DNA of 64,000 nucleotides from Fasciola hepatica (GCA_948099385.1 CANUEZ040000061.1:11392001-11456000), one strand, 5' to 3'; positions 11,390-24,239 are shown, counted from the first letter of the stretch. Notes: generated by a model not told the origin, from the sequence alone. Made by a program: numbers and translations.

Positions 11390-12375
11390 ACCCAGCACTA
11401 TTACCCGGTAAGCGCCATGTAATGGCTGCGCCGATCCGACATCATCTTGGTGTAGATGGACACATTGGGAAAACCTGCCTGTTGGACAGAGATCACCAAA
11501 TGCTTCAGACAACGGGCAGGAGGGCCACCATAGGGAGGGACTTCGCCAACTGTATCCCTGGGATTCTCCCAGGTTAAGTCAGGACCTGCTCCCGTATAGA
11601 GTCAATAGCCCCTGGCCCTCAGTTCTTGACACATTAGGGACTATACTCGGCAGCACGCAAAAGAGCAGAACTCAAAAAGCTGGAGCGGGGCCTGTGTACT
11701 GGAGGAACGCAAAGGCGTGCAGACGATGTACACAGGAGGAGCGATCGGAGCCGCCAAGTTCGATAATTGTCCAAAGAAACAAATCCTTTAGTCTTTGCAT
11801 TACTGTGTCTTATCGGTGGCACTACATATCTGGTGCCAACGAAAAATCGCTGTGGTAGCAAGGCTGCCAATGTCACTGCCGCCAGTGGCTGGAGTAGCCG
11901 AAGTTTGGCGGCCATTCTTGGAGACGTTTATTCGCTATTTTTGTCCTGCCGTAACAGCTATTTGGAAGACCACTGAAAAGGGATACCATTGACTAGTGAC
12001 GTTCATACAAATAAAGGCGGTTCATCTAGAGGTGGCATGCGCGACGAACCCCGAGTCGTTTTTGTGGCTTTTCAACATTTTGTTGGCAGAAAGGTTTTGC
12101 CGTCCAACATCTACTCAGACGATAGGTAAACATTTGTCAGGTCACAGAAGGACTTCGATTACTGGTGGCCGCGCCTGGATAAGTTCCGTATTCAGAACAG
12201 AACTAAAACTGAAGGATTTTGCTGGTATTCCAGACTTCCGCAAGCCTTTCACCTCAGGGGTGTGTGAGAAAGACTAGTACAGCCCCCAAGGGGGACAACA
12301 AGATGTTGAGCACGTTGCCTGTAGAAGTGGACAGAATCCCAAACAATTTGCCCTTAGTGCCCGTGTGGGGTGCCT
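11390..12375 (+). pseudogene. BEL/Pao integrase remnant, copy 2
   Basis: Zinc-binding residues are scattered near 11410-11540 (HHLGVDGHIG segment). From 11996 the frame encodes FIQIKAVHLEVACATNPESF, the integrase-core segment that carries the T-K/R-A-VHLE motif in BEL/Pao, and 12300-12375 encodes QDVEHVACRSGQNP and the LPLVPV end. The fragment stops where family B RTE sequence starts. Confidence 0.65.
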
Positions 12376-12975
12376 GTGAGGGATATCACTTCTGAGTTGG
12401 CCCGCTGTCGTGTGGTATCCTCTATCTCCGTGGCCTCCGTCATTCACCCAGCTCGCACCTGTGGCTCCATGAGGCTGAGGCGTGCATCAGCCGCCGCAGG
12501 CCGGCAAACCGCTCAACAGGTGGGCTAAACTGGGTTGAGGATAACCTTAGTCCAAAACCCCAGCCATAAGGTGTCTGGTATGCGAAGGTAGATAGTCCTG
12601 AATTGGTGGACAAGAACTACTGATCCAACAGCTACAAACAGAAAGGTTCCAACCCACCCGATCCGGCTTTCCTTAGAAAGCAAACGAGCCGCACAACAGG
12701 CTATCGGCTTATCTGGAACAAAACTGCTGCCTGACAGTCTGCTCTTGGGTAAACAAAAGCTAGAGTTGAAACCTCGAACAAAAATGCCGGATGGGGCTCC
12801 GTTAATTTTTTCTACTCCGGGCTGGGCTACCAAATAGCACAACGGCCCCGAGCGATACCAAGGACACGGTCACGTACCACATTCCCATGAATCTGCACGA
12901 TTAGTTTTGTAAACACCTTCTGATCATGCCACAGGGTCCCCGGCAAGCGACGCGCCTCATGCTCTAGCCGTCGAG

Positions 12976-13811
12976 GTGTTAAGACAACAAGTTCGAGTAC
13001 TCAATCCCAGAAAACAGGCTTGCATATCTTGTTGGAATTACCGGACTCTATTAGAAGCAGGCCTCCGATGCCTCAGAAGGGGGACACTACACAACCACAG
13101 CATTGACAACTCCGGCCTCTCGGAGGTCCGCATATCTAACTCTGGCACTCGGTCCATGAAAGTTACGTGAGGAGAGCAACTTAGCTGACTTGTCATAGCT
13201 GTGTAACAGAAAACCACGGGCACCACGGCTTCGCATTTGCTAATAACGATAAAACCAACAAAGCTTTGCAGACGATTTCAGCAAGACTTGAGTTGGCACT
13301 TTCCGAAGGCTCCCCGCAGAAATAAACGGTGATTGCGGTCTGTGCTCTAACGAAAGCTGCGGACAGCGGGACAAAGGGTGAGTTCTATGGTGGCCTCCAG
13401 GAGGTAATCAGTCGTGTCCGGCGAAGTGATATTCTATTCATCGCCGGAGACTGTGACGTATGCACGAGTCCGTCGGGTTCGGCAACGCGGCATGTCTTAG
13501 GAAAATATGACCTTGGACAAAGCTGTGAGAATGGTGGCCTGTTGGTCATTTTGGCCGACTCTAACAGAGTGTTCTTTTACAGCACACGTTTCCAGCACCC
13601 TAAAACGCACTTGCTGACATTACGCTCTGAAGAAGGTAGCACTTTGCATCAAATCGATCATATTCTAGGGAGGTCTCGTTGGTATACGTCGGTAGAAGAC
13701 TGTCGAACTTCCCGAGGCACTGTAACGGTAAGGGTAAGCGACACATACCACTTTCTCGTTCGTACGAGCTTCATAGTCCATCTGTTTGCAAGCCGTAGGG
13801 CCTCCCATTGA
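12976..13811 (+). pseudogene. RTE-like apurinic-type endonuclease, family B
   Basis: The start at about 13035 reads WNYRTLLEAGLRCLRRGTL then LSEVRISNSGTRS, the N-terminal EN signature. A stop at 13168 is followed by more EN sequence in degraded form. From 13329 the frame is open for 160 codons with VCALTKAADSGTKGEFYGGL, IAGDCDVC (normally GD-N at the catalytic core) and LHQIDHILGRSRW. The final catalytic SDH reads SDTYHF, so an insertion or change disrupts it. Nicking activity is unlikely. Confidence 0.75.
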
Positions 13812-15452
13812 CCGGTACAAACTTTGCTGCCCTGGGAAGGCCACAGAAATGCCAAGCCCTGGTAAAAGCAATAGCCGCCCAACTACCCGGGGAAACCAAA
13901 GTATCGCCGGGTCCAACTCCAGTAGAAGTACAGATGATGGCAACCAGATCGAAGGTTAGAAGGGCTGCTTTGAAGGAAATAAGGGAAACTGAAATGCTTC
14001 TAGAAGACTGGATTTCTGAGGGTACATTCCTCTTGCCGGCCAAGGCACACAAAGCCCAGGTATCAGGAAGTGGCAAACGCTGCGGCTGCAAAGCTAGTCC
14101 TCGCGCTCCACTAGGGCTTATTTTCAGTGATGCTGGATGGAAGTAGCTAAAAAATGGAGATTGTGGCAGAGATCGATGACTTCGGCAAGCCATTCCGCCT
14201 CATTCACAACCCGTCGGTGGGTGCTACCAGCAGGCGTCGCCCCTAAGTGACACAGGCTGTTTGTTCAAACCTGAGCAAAAAATAACGGTGGAGCCTTGGG
14301 AGGAGCTCTTTGATCGAATGCCCAACCGACCATCAGTTAACACAACGGCCATACAACTTTCAGTTCTTTTAGAGCCGTATGAAGTTGGCTGCTATCCGCC
14401 GAGCATAATTGAAGTCGCCACCGTCATCGGTCAGCTAAAGAACGAGAAAGCCGCTGGAGAAGACGGTATTTAAATTGAAGTCTACTAGCGCTGCCTGTTG
14501 TCGCTGATCAGCAGGCTTCACGCCCTATTTGGCTCCAAACGGCGAGAAGTCCTTCCAACTGATTGGGGCACATCTGTTTGGCTTGCCGCTCAAAAGAAAT
14601 TGGACGAATCCGTTTGCGACAACTGCAGGGGGATCAGCCTGATCTACGTGGCTGCGAAAAATTTCAGTTTGCTGCTGCTCAACCGATTCTCAGTCGCGGA
14701 AGCCCGCCTCACACGACCGAGCTAAGGGGGCTTCCGCCCGTGGTACAGGCTAGGCGGACCAAATTTTCACTCAACTTCGAACCCTGGGGCGAAGCTACAT
14801 GTTTCAGCTGCCAGCAGTAGCCTGTTTCATCGAATTTCTGGTCGCATTTGAATCAAATGCCCTGAAGTGCCTCTGATAGGTAAGGGAATCCGACGACATG
14901 CCCGCTAAACTGGCAAGGTTTCCAAGGGGATACTATTCGTCCACTAGGGTGCGGGCCCGTATGTACGGTGAAGAGTCATCTGAGCTTACATCAACTACTG
15001 GCGTCCGAAAGGGTTGCCAGCCTTCACCGGTGCTGTCCGACTACTCGATCCACAGGGCAATGAGACAGAAGCTTGTTGGACATCCCGGTATTCATCTGAG
15101 TCGGAAAATGCTTACCTGTGACCTAGGGTTCTCGGACAACATTTTTGTGCTAGAGGACTCTGCCGTCAACCTTCGACCAGGCCTTGGCCGAATCGATTTC
15201 TCCTCAAAGCCCATCGGGCTAGAAATAAACACTAAGAAGACCAAAAGTACGTCAACTTGCCCAGGGGCAACAGCTCAACAGCTGTCCATCAATGACCAAC
15301 TGATCGAACGTGTTCCAACATTAGAATATAATGATAATATTGGTTTATTTCGGAGACTCCCGAAGCATGCCATTTGCGTGGTCTTGTTGATACGGGTGAT
15401 GGAGTGGACAGATGTGATTCATAAAAATGTGGAAACTCTCAAGAAAATATAG
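13812..15452 (+). pseudogene. RTE-like reverse transcriptase, family B copy 1
   Basis: The linker (13815-14150) is followed by LKNEKAAGEDGI with a stop at 14471, then WGTSVWLAAQKKLDESVCDN and a CRGISLIYVAAKNFSLLLL run, matching the RT fingers of the better copy at 56.5-57 kb. At 14898-15452 come YYSSTRVRARMYGEESSEL, GVRKGCQPSP and a palm where YADD is replaced by FSDN (LGFSDNIFVLED). GLEINTKKTK follows. It has at least four frame changes or stops. Confidence 0.72.
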
Positions 15453-15460
15453 GATAAAAA

Positions 15461-15845
15461 GGCTCAGAAGGGGGAATAAAGTGGGATGAAAATAGAACAA
15501 ATTTATGCACACCATAGAGATCGTTTAGAGTTCAAATGAACTCAAGGGCTGATTTGAATGAACGCCCGGTGAGTTTGAAATTCAAGGTCAGATGGACTGA
15601 ATGACTGGTCCTCGCAAACACGTCTGAAGGCCGACTGATAAACATGAGAAAGGCTAAAAATCGGTATAAGGAACTCCAGTAGCGAGGGACGATGGAGAAA
15701 AAAGTAAGGTGCACTGCAGTGGATTAGATATCAATGAAGCACTGGTACTCTGCAGAGGATTGTCGGCGGACAGAGTACAAAGCTCACTGTAAAACAGGCA
15801 GCGAGCAATACAAGACGTAGAGGGTTGATTAAAGGACAAAAATGA
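15461..15845. other. unassigned sequence
   Basis: No motif, element end or repeat was recognised between the end of RTE-B copy 1 and the inverted repeat. Confidence 0.35.
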
Positions 15846-16065
15846 TTTAAACATAGAAGTCAATAGCATTAAATTGCACGATGTATTCCGGACCGTTTCG
15901 CTGCATCTTCTGTGTGTGTGCACTTTTGCCTTTGATCTCATGAGAACATACAATTTACCATTTATAAATGATCACCTTGACTGCAGTATGCACTAGTGAA
16001 GATGCAGCGAAATGGTCCAGAATACATCATGCAATTTATTGCTATTGGTTTCTATGTTCAAATTT
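15846..16065. repeat. inverted repeat with ~80-nt arms (hairpin-forming)
   Basis: The arm at 15846-15923 is the imperfect reverse complement of 15986-16065, with a spacer of about 62 nt. Both arms carry the block GAAGATGCAGCGAAA (or its complement) and a TGCAATTTA block. Mismatches are scattered, at roughly one in six. It could be a fold-back element, a MITE or the relic of a structured RNA. Confidence 0.8.
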
Positions 16066-16247
16066 GTGTTGGGAAAGCTATGTTTTCAATTCCAAAAACG
16101 ATTTAGAAGGATTGGATACCGTAGGTGTGAGGCACAGTTGTAGAATTGATGGATGCATATGATGACGCTCGTTGGGATGATAGCAGGAGAAATGGCCTGT
16201 GAGGAACTGCAAGATGCACAGCGCGTGCACATATGCATATATGCGCA

Positions 16248-16250
<3 letters not shown>

Positions 16251-16293
<43 letters not shown>
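16251..16293. repeat. (TA)n microsatellite
   Basis: About 43 nt of uninterrupted TA dinucleotides. Confidence 0.97.
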
Positions 16294-16295
<2 letters not shown>

Positions 16296-18132
16296 CAGGA
16301 GCAATAACAATGAGGTCCTAGAAAGAAATTGTCAGTCATTGGGAGGGGTAAGTGAGGTTAGATCAAATGGTTGTAGAATTAACTTTGGTATATCGTGGTG
16401 GATTAACTTCATGACGGGTGCACATGGCAGCCCAACGGAGGGAAAAATAGAATGCGGAAGCACAGAAGTGATGAAGACTGTGAGGAGCAGTTCATGGAAG
16501 AGTGAAGATAAAAGACAGGACCGGGAAGAACAGGTAGGAATGGGTCTAATTATTTGATCAATGCAGATGCGACATGTGGCGACGGACCAGAGGAATCGGG
16601 TAGTGACAGATCGAAAATTAGGAACTGTAAAAGAACATCATGAAGTAACATTGTCTTTACAATCGGTGGGACGTAGAAAAGCGGACCACACTGGAAGGCA
16701 CAGAAAAACGCCTGTAGCGAGCAATAAACGGATCAAGGGATGAAAGCAATGATCGAGGAGACAGGTAAGAAATGACCTATCAGATCATTTTACTGCAGAT
16801 GAAGCACGAAGGAGGCGGAGAAGGAAGCAGGAAGCCCCAAGATAAGTGGACCGGTAATGGGACAAAAAAGCTCAAAAAATGAAAGCGCGACGGAGTTGGG
16901 GCAATGGACCTGGGGAGCTGTGTTCCGGTAGACAATTGTACAGGTGGATACTAATCGGGACACAGAGGAATCGCGGATCAAAGAGAGGAAAATATGGTGG
17001 TGGTGGTGATTAGATAATAAATACGACTGTAAAAGAAGCGAAATTTGGAGCGGCAGGTTCTAATATGCGGATTGGTCATGGGTGTGGGTGTAATTGGTGT
17101 ATAAGTGCATTGGGCACGAGGAGGGAGAACAAGAAGCGATTTAACAGAACGACAGGTATCCGAATGCTATCAGTGGGCATTCTGAGCAGAGGGCAATACC
17201 AAGCGCGTATAGAATAGAAGCCAGCAACGACGGCAAGTGGGAAAAGAGATATTGGCGAGTGTCGGCAGAGAAGAGTGGTTGGGACGGTAGTGACTCAATG
17301 CAATGAAAGTTGATGTAGAGAGAGGCAATAGAAGAAAGGACAGAACGGGTAGGTTTGCATACAGTGGTAGGGCGACAAAAATGGGAAGTGGTAACAGATG
17401 ATAAGAGCTATAGGTGAGCAAGCTGTGGCGGAAAGGGGATGAGGAGCATGCAATTTTCAACCGACGGCATTGGATTCGGTAGTCCAAGAAAGGTTAGAGC
17501 GTGCCATCCGCAACCGGTGCTCGTGGGTGGGACTGGCCGTGCGCTGTGCACCCAACCTGAAAAACACTCTGTGAAGTGAACACAGGAGATGTGATCCACC
17601 AGTCTAGTTGCGCTCGCACATCGTTGCAGACGGCCTGCACGCCCGATGTGCGCCGGCCATAGCGGTGGATCTGACCACGCCCCGCGCTGTTGGGAGTGGC
17701 ACGAGTGTTCATTGATAATTGTACAGGGGACAAAACGACCGCGATAGGGGTGCGTGATCCAGGAACAATTGAACAAGACGTGAGACCATGGACAAGAGAG
17801 CCAACGGAAACAGCGAGTAATAGACGACCGTGTAGCAATATTATCCAGGTGCACCTGCCAGGAGATGGTAAGTACAGTGCCCGAAGTGGATGGCCGTCAA
17901 TGAGTATCACTGGAAAGGAAAAAGGGATAGAGAAGCGCCGTCTGGGTGCGACGCAGCTGATAAGCAACGGATACTGAAGAGAAGAAAGCGAATATGATGG
18001 ATAAGAGATGAACGTAGGTGAGCAATAGGGTTATCTCATGAGGGCAGGAGGTAAGTTCGCTATGGATCGGTGAAGTCAGTGGCCTTAGTTCGCGGCACTA
18101 GAGAGAAGGGGAGTGTCGGGCATGGGGTTCAG
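16294..18132. other. unassigned, purine-rich on the + strand
   Basis: The + strand is rich in A and G over much of 16300-17450. Two overlapping minus-strand open frames (17408-17854 and 17494-17967) reach about 150 codons, but they show no domain and no biased composition expected of a protein. Nothing else was seen. Confidence 0.35.
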
Positions 18133-18570
18133 CTAGTGACTTGTGGCGCAGTGGTAGTAGAGTAACAGTGTGAGGTCTCCTTCAAAGGCCAGGTTGGCGG
18201 AGACGAGCTCATTGGTGAGCGATATAGCATTGGGAATTGTTAAGTATAACACAAGTGCTCGCCTAGAAGCGAATATTGAGGGGGCACTGCGTAAGCTAAG
18301 AGGGAGCTTATTCCAGATTTTGGAATAGGCTGACAGAAAGAGTCGGGACTTCAGACTGAGATTAGAATGAGGGACAGTGAGAGAGGAGGCACGATGTCGG
18401 ACCGGGCAGGAGCAGGGCGCAGCAAATGAGATGGGATAAGAGGTGTAGGCCTGGTTATGGATTAGCTTAAAGAGGGAAATCAGGTTAAGCCTCATGCAAA
18501 GAATCCATAGAGGCTCAATTTGTAGGAGCTCACAGCGCAGGCGGTATGTTAGAGCTCTAGATACGCCCAA
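18133..18570 (-). mobile_element. non-LTR retrotransposon C-terminal fragment
   Basis: The minus-strand frame of 145 codons has a SLKSRLFLSAYSKIWNKLPL segment, with the F-x-x-x-x-x-x-WN-LP pattern found at the C-terminus of CR1/Jockey-type RT proteins. Upstream residues (RLRCELLQIEPLWI) fit the helical region before it. The catalytic part is absent. Confidence 0.55.
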
Positions 18571-18751
18571 AAGCCCTTTAGTGAAAGTACGCTAAACTTA
18601 CTCAAGAGATGCAACAGAGGAACGTGGCCAGAGGCTGGAGGTAATCCGACAATATCCTAGGAGCGGTCTCACGTGTGAGAGATACATGGAGAGGCGACTG
18701 GCCGGCATTAAGAAACATCGACTGTTCAGGCCTAGGGTTTGATTAGCTTTT

Positions 18752-19126
18752 GTAACACACGTTTGAGCAATGCGTAGCCAAATTCGCAACGGATCCCGAA
18801 ATCAAAAGACGATTATCCGTGATATTCTGCGGTACTAGATTATTGAATGAACAAAGACACCAAAAAGATACAAACCTCAATAATACGATCACAAGGACTC
18901 AAAAAACGAGAAACCGAATTGCAGCGTGCGAGCAAGGAGCACGTGCGTCATGCAGGTCCTGAACAAGGCTGTGCCAAAGTAGCGCTCTGGGCGCGAACAA
19001 ACAACAATTGGTCCATAGAAACAAACAGTTCGTAAAGACAAGTCAATGGTGCAGGCAAATGAGTGATGTTAGGAAAAACACTGAATCGCAATGGTTTTAG
19101 GGGCATTTTCCACGACGGGTCGTTAC
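18752..19126 (+). repeat. MITE-like non-autonomous DNA element, copy B
   Basis: A 375-nt copy of the family also at 3555-3904 (-) and 35724-36097 (+). It starts GTAACACACGT and ends CGTTAC; the reverse complement of the end begins GTAACGACCCGT, so the termini form a short imperfect inverted repeat. No coding capacity is likely. No convincing target-site duplication is seen. Confidence 0.8.
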
Positions 19127-19319
19127 AGGATGAGGGGAGCCATAGGAAACTTCTGAAATGTAAGGAAGCCTGTGAAATGACTTTGAGAACTCAACTGGGG
19201 TGCACACCGCAGTAGGAAGAGAGGCTAGTTCGAAGGGTAAAATGTAGCCCAGAAGAGTGTTTTAGTTGTGTCCGGCCACATTCAAACCTACGGTTTACAT
19301 TTTGGGACGTCGACTACTC

Positions 19320-19332
19320 GGGGGGGGGGGGG
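19320..19332 (+). repeat. poly-G run
   Basis: Thirteen G in a row, potentially part of a G-quadruplex with the following GTGG. Confidence 0.9.
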
Positions 19333-19489
19333 TGGAGACTCTGAAAGGAACGAAGGCAAGGCCAGTGTATTGCTCCGTTTTTTTAAGGACAGCATGGAAA
19401 CGAAAGTGGTAGAACCTCACCTAGTTTCTTCCTGTTCGGCGGGACAGTATTTCCACCGGTCCAAACTGAGGACGGCGGCATTAGAAGGG

Positions 19490-20860
19490 ATCTAACAGGA
19501 CTATAACTACGTAAGGAAGCAGGCCTAGATTAATTACACCCAAACCTGTTGAATCTATTAGCCAGCCTGTCGGCTGAACCTCTTTCACTGCTATTCGACC
19601 AGTCTCTAAGGGGCTGTCAACTACCAAGAGGCCGGAATCTAGCGCGGGTTGTGTCATCTGTGTTGTTACTGGTCCTGGAAGAGAGTCAATTAACCAAAAG
19701 TTTGCCTTCTAACCGGGAGCAGATTGACCGGTGTATAACTACATGGCTGTATGCAAAGAGGTCGCGCACGATGAACCTCGTGTGACTCCTGGATGGATCT
19801 ACCAGAAGACCTGAAAATGGCGAGAAGGTTCAGATCTGTTACTTAAACTTCACGAGAGCCTTCGACTGAACAAATCACAGGGTGCAAAGTGAACAAGCTT
19901 CGAGTCTGTGTAATCGATCCATCGCTAGGAGACTGAATAGCTCAGTTTCTCAAAGAAAGATGATTCTACACAGAGGTGGGGGACACAGTTCCAGTATGGG
20001 TGGGGTTGCGAGTGTAGCCCTACAAAGGTCGGGGCTTCGATCACCTGTATTCCTGCTGTATATAGACGACTTAGCTCATGAGCTGGGTTCCTACACTTTA
20101 TCTTCGCCGACGACGTTAAATTAGCGGGAGGTCCTGGGGACAGCGCGCTGCAGGGTGACCTCAATGAGGTTTTTCTGTGGCACTCAGAGTGGAGGCTCCC
20201 ACTCCATACCGCAAAAAGCAGGCTACTCAGCGACGACGATCCCCCGGCCAGCCCGAGGGAACTTGGAGACGGAGAAGTAAGTGTGGTTCTGGAGGGGGGC
20301 AATATTGTCAAAGGTCTAGGAGTGTTTATGACCGAGGATTTTAATCCTAAGAGACGATGTCGAAACCTTAAAGACGGGTTGTAATACTATTTTGCGGTTA
20401 TTGAGAACCGTTGTCTCGAGAAAGCCGTGGGTACTGTTGCCATTCTACACAACAAACGTAAGACCTCTTCTGGGGTATGATATCCAGGCTTGACATCCCA
20501 GTTTTTTTCGGGACTACTTGGGTGTGCTTTAAGGAGATTCAGTCGGTTGTTTGCCAAAAGGAGGCTTAGAGAGATAAAGCTGTTCTCTCTGGAACGAAAG
20601 AGGGTGAGGGGTTCTCAGTGAGGCCTTCGGGGTTATGGGAAGCTTCCCGGACTTAAGGGGAATTCAACTACTCCCAAGAAACGCAGAGGGAAGGCTCAGA
20701 GGACGAGCTGAAACTTATGAAACACCGGCACAACACGGCTGTCAGGGCAAGTTTATTCGCTCAACAACCAATAAGCCGAAGGAATAAACGTTCTTCCTAG
20801 GTGGTGAAGGCCCAGACGGTCCTTGCTCCCAAGGGAGAGTTAGAGGCCCATTAGAACTGC
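19490..20860 (+). mobile_element. CR1-like reverse transcriptase, decayed
   Basis: Several frames carry the RT in order: SLLFDQSLRGCQLP (start of fingers), a GLRSPVFLLYIDDLAHELG segment (the GPxLFLLYINDL motif), then FADDVKLAGG at about 20108-20137 with the catalytic FADD preserved, FLWHSEWRLPLHTAKSRLL, and post-palm pieces such as RLREIKLFSLERKRV at about 20560. A frame change separates the LYIDDL and FADD segments. Confidence 0.75.
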
Positions 20861-22639
20861 TTGCTTGAAGTCCTAGTGTATAATGACAGGCTACACCGCG
20901 ACCTAATGAGTAGCAGGACAGGTAGTTTTTGGAAGTTTAACAAAAAGTATTTCACCAGGAAACAAAGGAGCCGCGCCATGCCGTGAAGCTGGGGGGTAGA
21001 TGATGCTAAAAATTTAACTTGAAGCCCACTTCCATGGGCCAGCCGGGAAAAACTGAGTGTAAACCTCCTCAAGTCCGTTTCGCATACCCCAGCATGACGC
21101 CACTACGGGCTAAAAGGCCTGCGGCCGTGCTCACCAACCGAATCGCTGCAACTTGTGAGGCATAACCGAAAAAACGTGCCTGGTACGAATTGGAACACAA
21201 GGCAGCTAAACGCCATTCCTGTTGTCCTTCCAAAAAAGGTCACCGTGATTTAGCAATGAAACTTAGTCTGGCGGGAGGTCCCTGCTTAATCAAAAAACGG
21301 CTGACTTGCGGTACTTTCCGGTTGGCCTCTATCTTAGCTAATTTCGGTCAGGATATGTTGTCAGCCCCGACCGCGGAAGACGACAAAAAAGTGAGGTACG
21401 ATACTGGGCTGCCAAAATTATACTGTCTTGAATGAGGCCCGGGGGGTTTTGAGGGAGCCAAAAGGCAGGAAAACCAAACATCGGGAAAAGAAGAAGTGAG
21501 TTGAGTTCCTGAGCGAATGGGTGCGGGGATTTGCTTCCCTACCATCACAAAACACGACTCGCCGTATTTTTCAAGATCATCCGAAGCACAATCAGTCCTA
21601 AACCTCTTTCGTAATCAAACTGAATTTGTAGCAGAGATTGGTATGCGTCGCATTTCTGGTAGAGTTATAGTGTGGTGAAGTGCGCTGTGTCTGACTTCTT
21701 AAGTTAGTGCGTTTTCACCCTCACTGAAGCTACCTCTAACGGATATCAGAGTCGCCGAATTTCTCCTTCTCGTATTGCCCTTTTTCCAAGTGTTGCTATT
21801 TTGCAGTTTGTTGTTATTGGTAATTTTTTCCTCTTTTCTCCAATTATGTCTTTTGAGTTTGCTACTACACCAGCAACGGTGCTCGTAAGCGCATCATCCA
21901 TGCAAGCAGAACCCAGGAGGACCAGAGACAGAACCAAAGCCTGTGAGCATCAAGGTCTTAACTTCGACGGAGAATGGGTGTCGCGCCGCCCTGTCTCATA
22001 GTTCAGTAGGGTCTGGGGTTGTTTGTATTTATGCCCGAGTTCTCTTGTTATGGGGAAGGGAAAATGGATAGTCAGACAAGTGGAAATCATCGGCACTTTC
22101 GTGACTAATGGTGCTAATGCTGTTTTGCCATGGCGAGCTCCGTTAAACACAGATAAGTGTTGAACAAATAGACAATGCTGAATAATACTAAGGCACACTG
22201 GGGGGCTCTGGAGCCTGTGGTGAAAGAAACCTAATGCAAATCTGGCTCAGGCCTCCTTATCTTATGATCAGATAAGATCAGAGGATAGCACGGCAGCCAA
22301 TGCCGGTGATGGCCCAGTTCCTTGGACACGCAAGCCCCCGAGCCCCACCGTGCTTCGAATTTCTGGGATTCTCTGTCTTTCGGTAGCTGGGAGCATGCCA
22401 CATGTCAGGACTGCCGTCTCAGAAATTAGCAAGCAGCGACACTTCAATGAAGTATGCCCCGTAATCCAATGGGTTCGCTCCTCTTGCAACAGTCAAGACA
22501 TTCAGCTATCAGCTCTCGTGAAATATCAGGGAAAATAAAGGTACAGGGTAGTCGAGGAGTATTTAGGGGGGATACGTAACCAGTCTGGAAGAGACTATCG
22601 AAACGGAAGGAGGTGAAGTGGTACAAAAAGAGGAGGAAG
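20861..22639. other. unassigned sequence
   Basis: Only short open frames and no recognised motif. I saw no element ends or tandem repeats. Confidence 0.35.
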
Positions 22640-24000
22640 TAGAGGAGTGCCGAAGAGGACTGAAGTTCTACAACTAGGCTCCAGTTACCGACTCAAGTAT
22701 TCCGGACAAGTATGTGTCCACACAGAGTACGGCTTCCTTTTGAAAACTGCAATGGCGTTTGCTTCCACCACGGCCTCAGGGAGCCTATTGCAGTTGTTAA
22801 TTACTCTGCAAGCAAACGACTGGAACCTGATGGTTTTATTGGCCCTCGTATTGATTAATTTCATCTTGTGTCTACGAAGGGCGGCGTTTCCGTCGTGGGT
22901 AAACAGCGGATTGTCCGTGCCTGACAACCCATTTAGTTGTTTCATTGTTTCGGTCAATGGTTCCCGCTTTCTCCAGTGCTTCAGCGAGAACAATTTCAGG
23001 TCTCCTAGCTTGTTCTCGTACTGAAGCCCTCGTAGCCCCAGTACCGCCCTTGTGAAGCTACTCTGAACCTTCCTCAGAGCAAGGGTGTCCCTCACTTACT
23101 TCAGCACCCATGTTTGGGTTCATACTCCCATTGGACTCAGATAGGGGTCGTATATGGTAGCAGCGGCATCCTTGGTTCTCTGGATCTGAGCGTTCCTCAC
23201 GTCGGTTACATGGCTCTATTTGCCTCGCGAGCACCCCACAGAAACTGTACCGAGGGTTTACAGTCACTCGAAACTGCCACGCCCAAGTCCCTGACCTCGC
23301 GCTCCCGGCAAGTGGTTCCGGGTTGTCCGCTTTCTAATACCGCGTTCAGCTGGTCCCCGCGGAGACCAGAAGTGAGCGTTTTGCCAGATCCAGAAGTAAT
23401 TTCTATGCTACGGACCACTAGTAGAAGGCATTTAGGTCCATCTGAACCTGGCTAGATTTCGGACACCCCGGAACCTTCACCGTCTCTGCGAACATAAAGT
23501 AGGGTGATCTTGTATCCCGTGGTAAATCGTTCACATACGTCAGAAAGAAACCGGGATCCAGTAGTGATCAATAAGGGATCCCACCAGGTGCTGTCGCCAT
23601 CGAAGGTCTTCGTGTCCTCAACTTTGACATAGGGCCAAGGGTCAGCCAGGTAAGCTTTTAACCATCCGGTTACCCTGCAGAAACGCCCATTCCCCTGGGC
23701 TCATACAGAAGCAATCTATGGTTAAAGCCATCAAAACCTTTCGGAAGTCTAGAAAGCATACTTTCACCTTCTCTCTCTGGTCCATCCTCTTGGGTGCCTC
23801 ATGAAGGAAGCTTGACTAGTCGCCGAGGCAGGACCTGCTCTTCATAAAGCCGTGCCGTTCATCCGTGGTAAGGTTGTTTTCCCCCAGGAGACTTACCAAG
23901 GCAGTTCGGAATATTTTCCCCCTAATCTTCAGTCCTGCTGAGTGCAGGCCAACAGGCTTGATCTAGCATAATCCGAAAAGGAAACAAAAATTAAGCGTAG
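22640..24000 (-). mobile_element. CR1-like retrotransposon, decayed, minus strand
   Basis: The minus strand encodes, from right to left, an RT start (LTTDERHGFMKSRSC at about 23860, with VKVCFLDFRK after it), a degraded palm, a DLGVAVSSD segment at about 23260, and a C-terminal frame (23095-22685, 136 codons) with LGDLKLFSLKHWRKREPL and VINNCNRLPEAVVEANAIAV. These match the C-terminal motifs of the ORF at 36923-38041. The catalytic box is not readable. Confidence 0.7.
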
Positions 24001-24239
24001 AACTCATAGCCCGATGAGAATTAACTGAAGCTTGCTTGTGCCAGAGTCTGGAATGGCCTATTTGCCCCAGCCTCAGGTCTCGTGGCACGACCTGATTGGA
24101 CCTGACCATCAGTCCAGCGCGGTGAACCAAAGTCTGCTTTCAGAGAAACTACGGTTTAGACTGTCGGACAGCCCAATGACATGGGTTGGGTGATTTCTGC
24201 TTGGCGTGGTCTTCGAAGTAAAATAAGGAAAGCTTGCCT

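Larger units (their letters stand above)
8760..12375 (+). mobile_element. BEL/Pao LTR retrotransposon, pol region, decayed copy 2
   Basis: A second BEL/Pao pol, more decayed than the copy at 1-2903, with all domains in order: protease remnant, RT, RNase H, integrase. It ends near 12375 within a segment (IPNNLPLVPV at about 12336-12365) that corresponds to the end of the integrase core, where an RTE-like element begins. Frame changes and stops are frequent. Confidence 0.82.
12376..15460 (+). mobile_element. RTE-like non-LTR retrotransposon, family B, copy 1
   Basis: Endonuclease then reverse transcriptase on the + strand, decayed. The untranslated 5' part (about 12410-12530) aligns by eye, in reverse orientation, with 62050-62160, the 5' part of the minus-strand family B copy. 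The 3' end is cut near 15330, just after the RT palm, and the tail seen in other copies is absent. Confidence 0.78.

Noticed and set aside
17408..17967. Two minus-strand open frames of about 150 codons
   Set aside because: They overlap in different frames and show no motif, splice signal or copy elsewhere.
18847..19035. Conserved 62-codon frame present in all three MITE copies
   Set aside because: Conservation follows from the whole repeat being similar, ends included. The frame has no selection signature that I can see and is flanked by equally conserved non-coding DNA.
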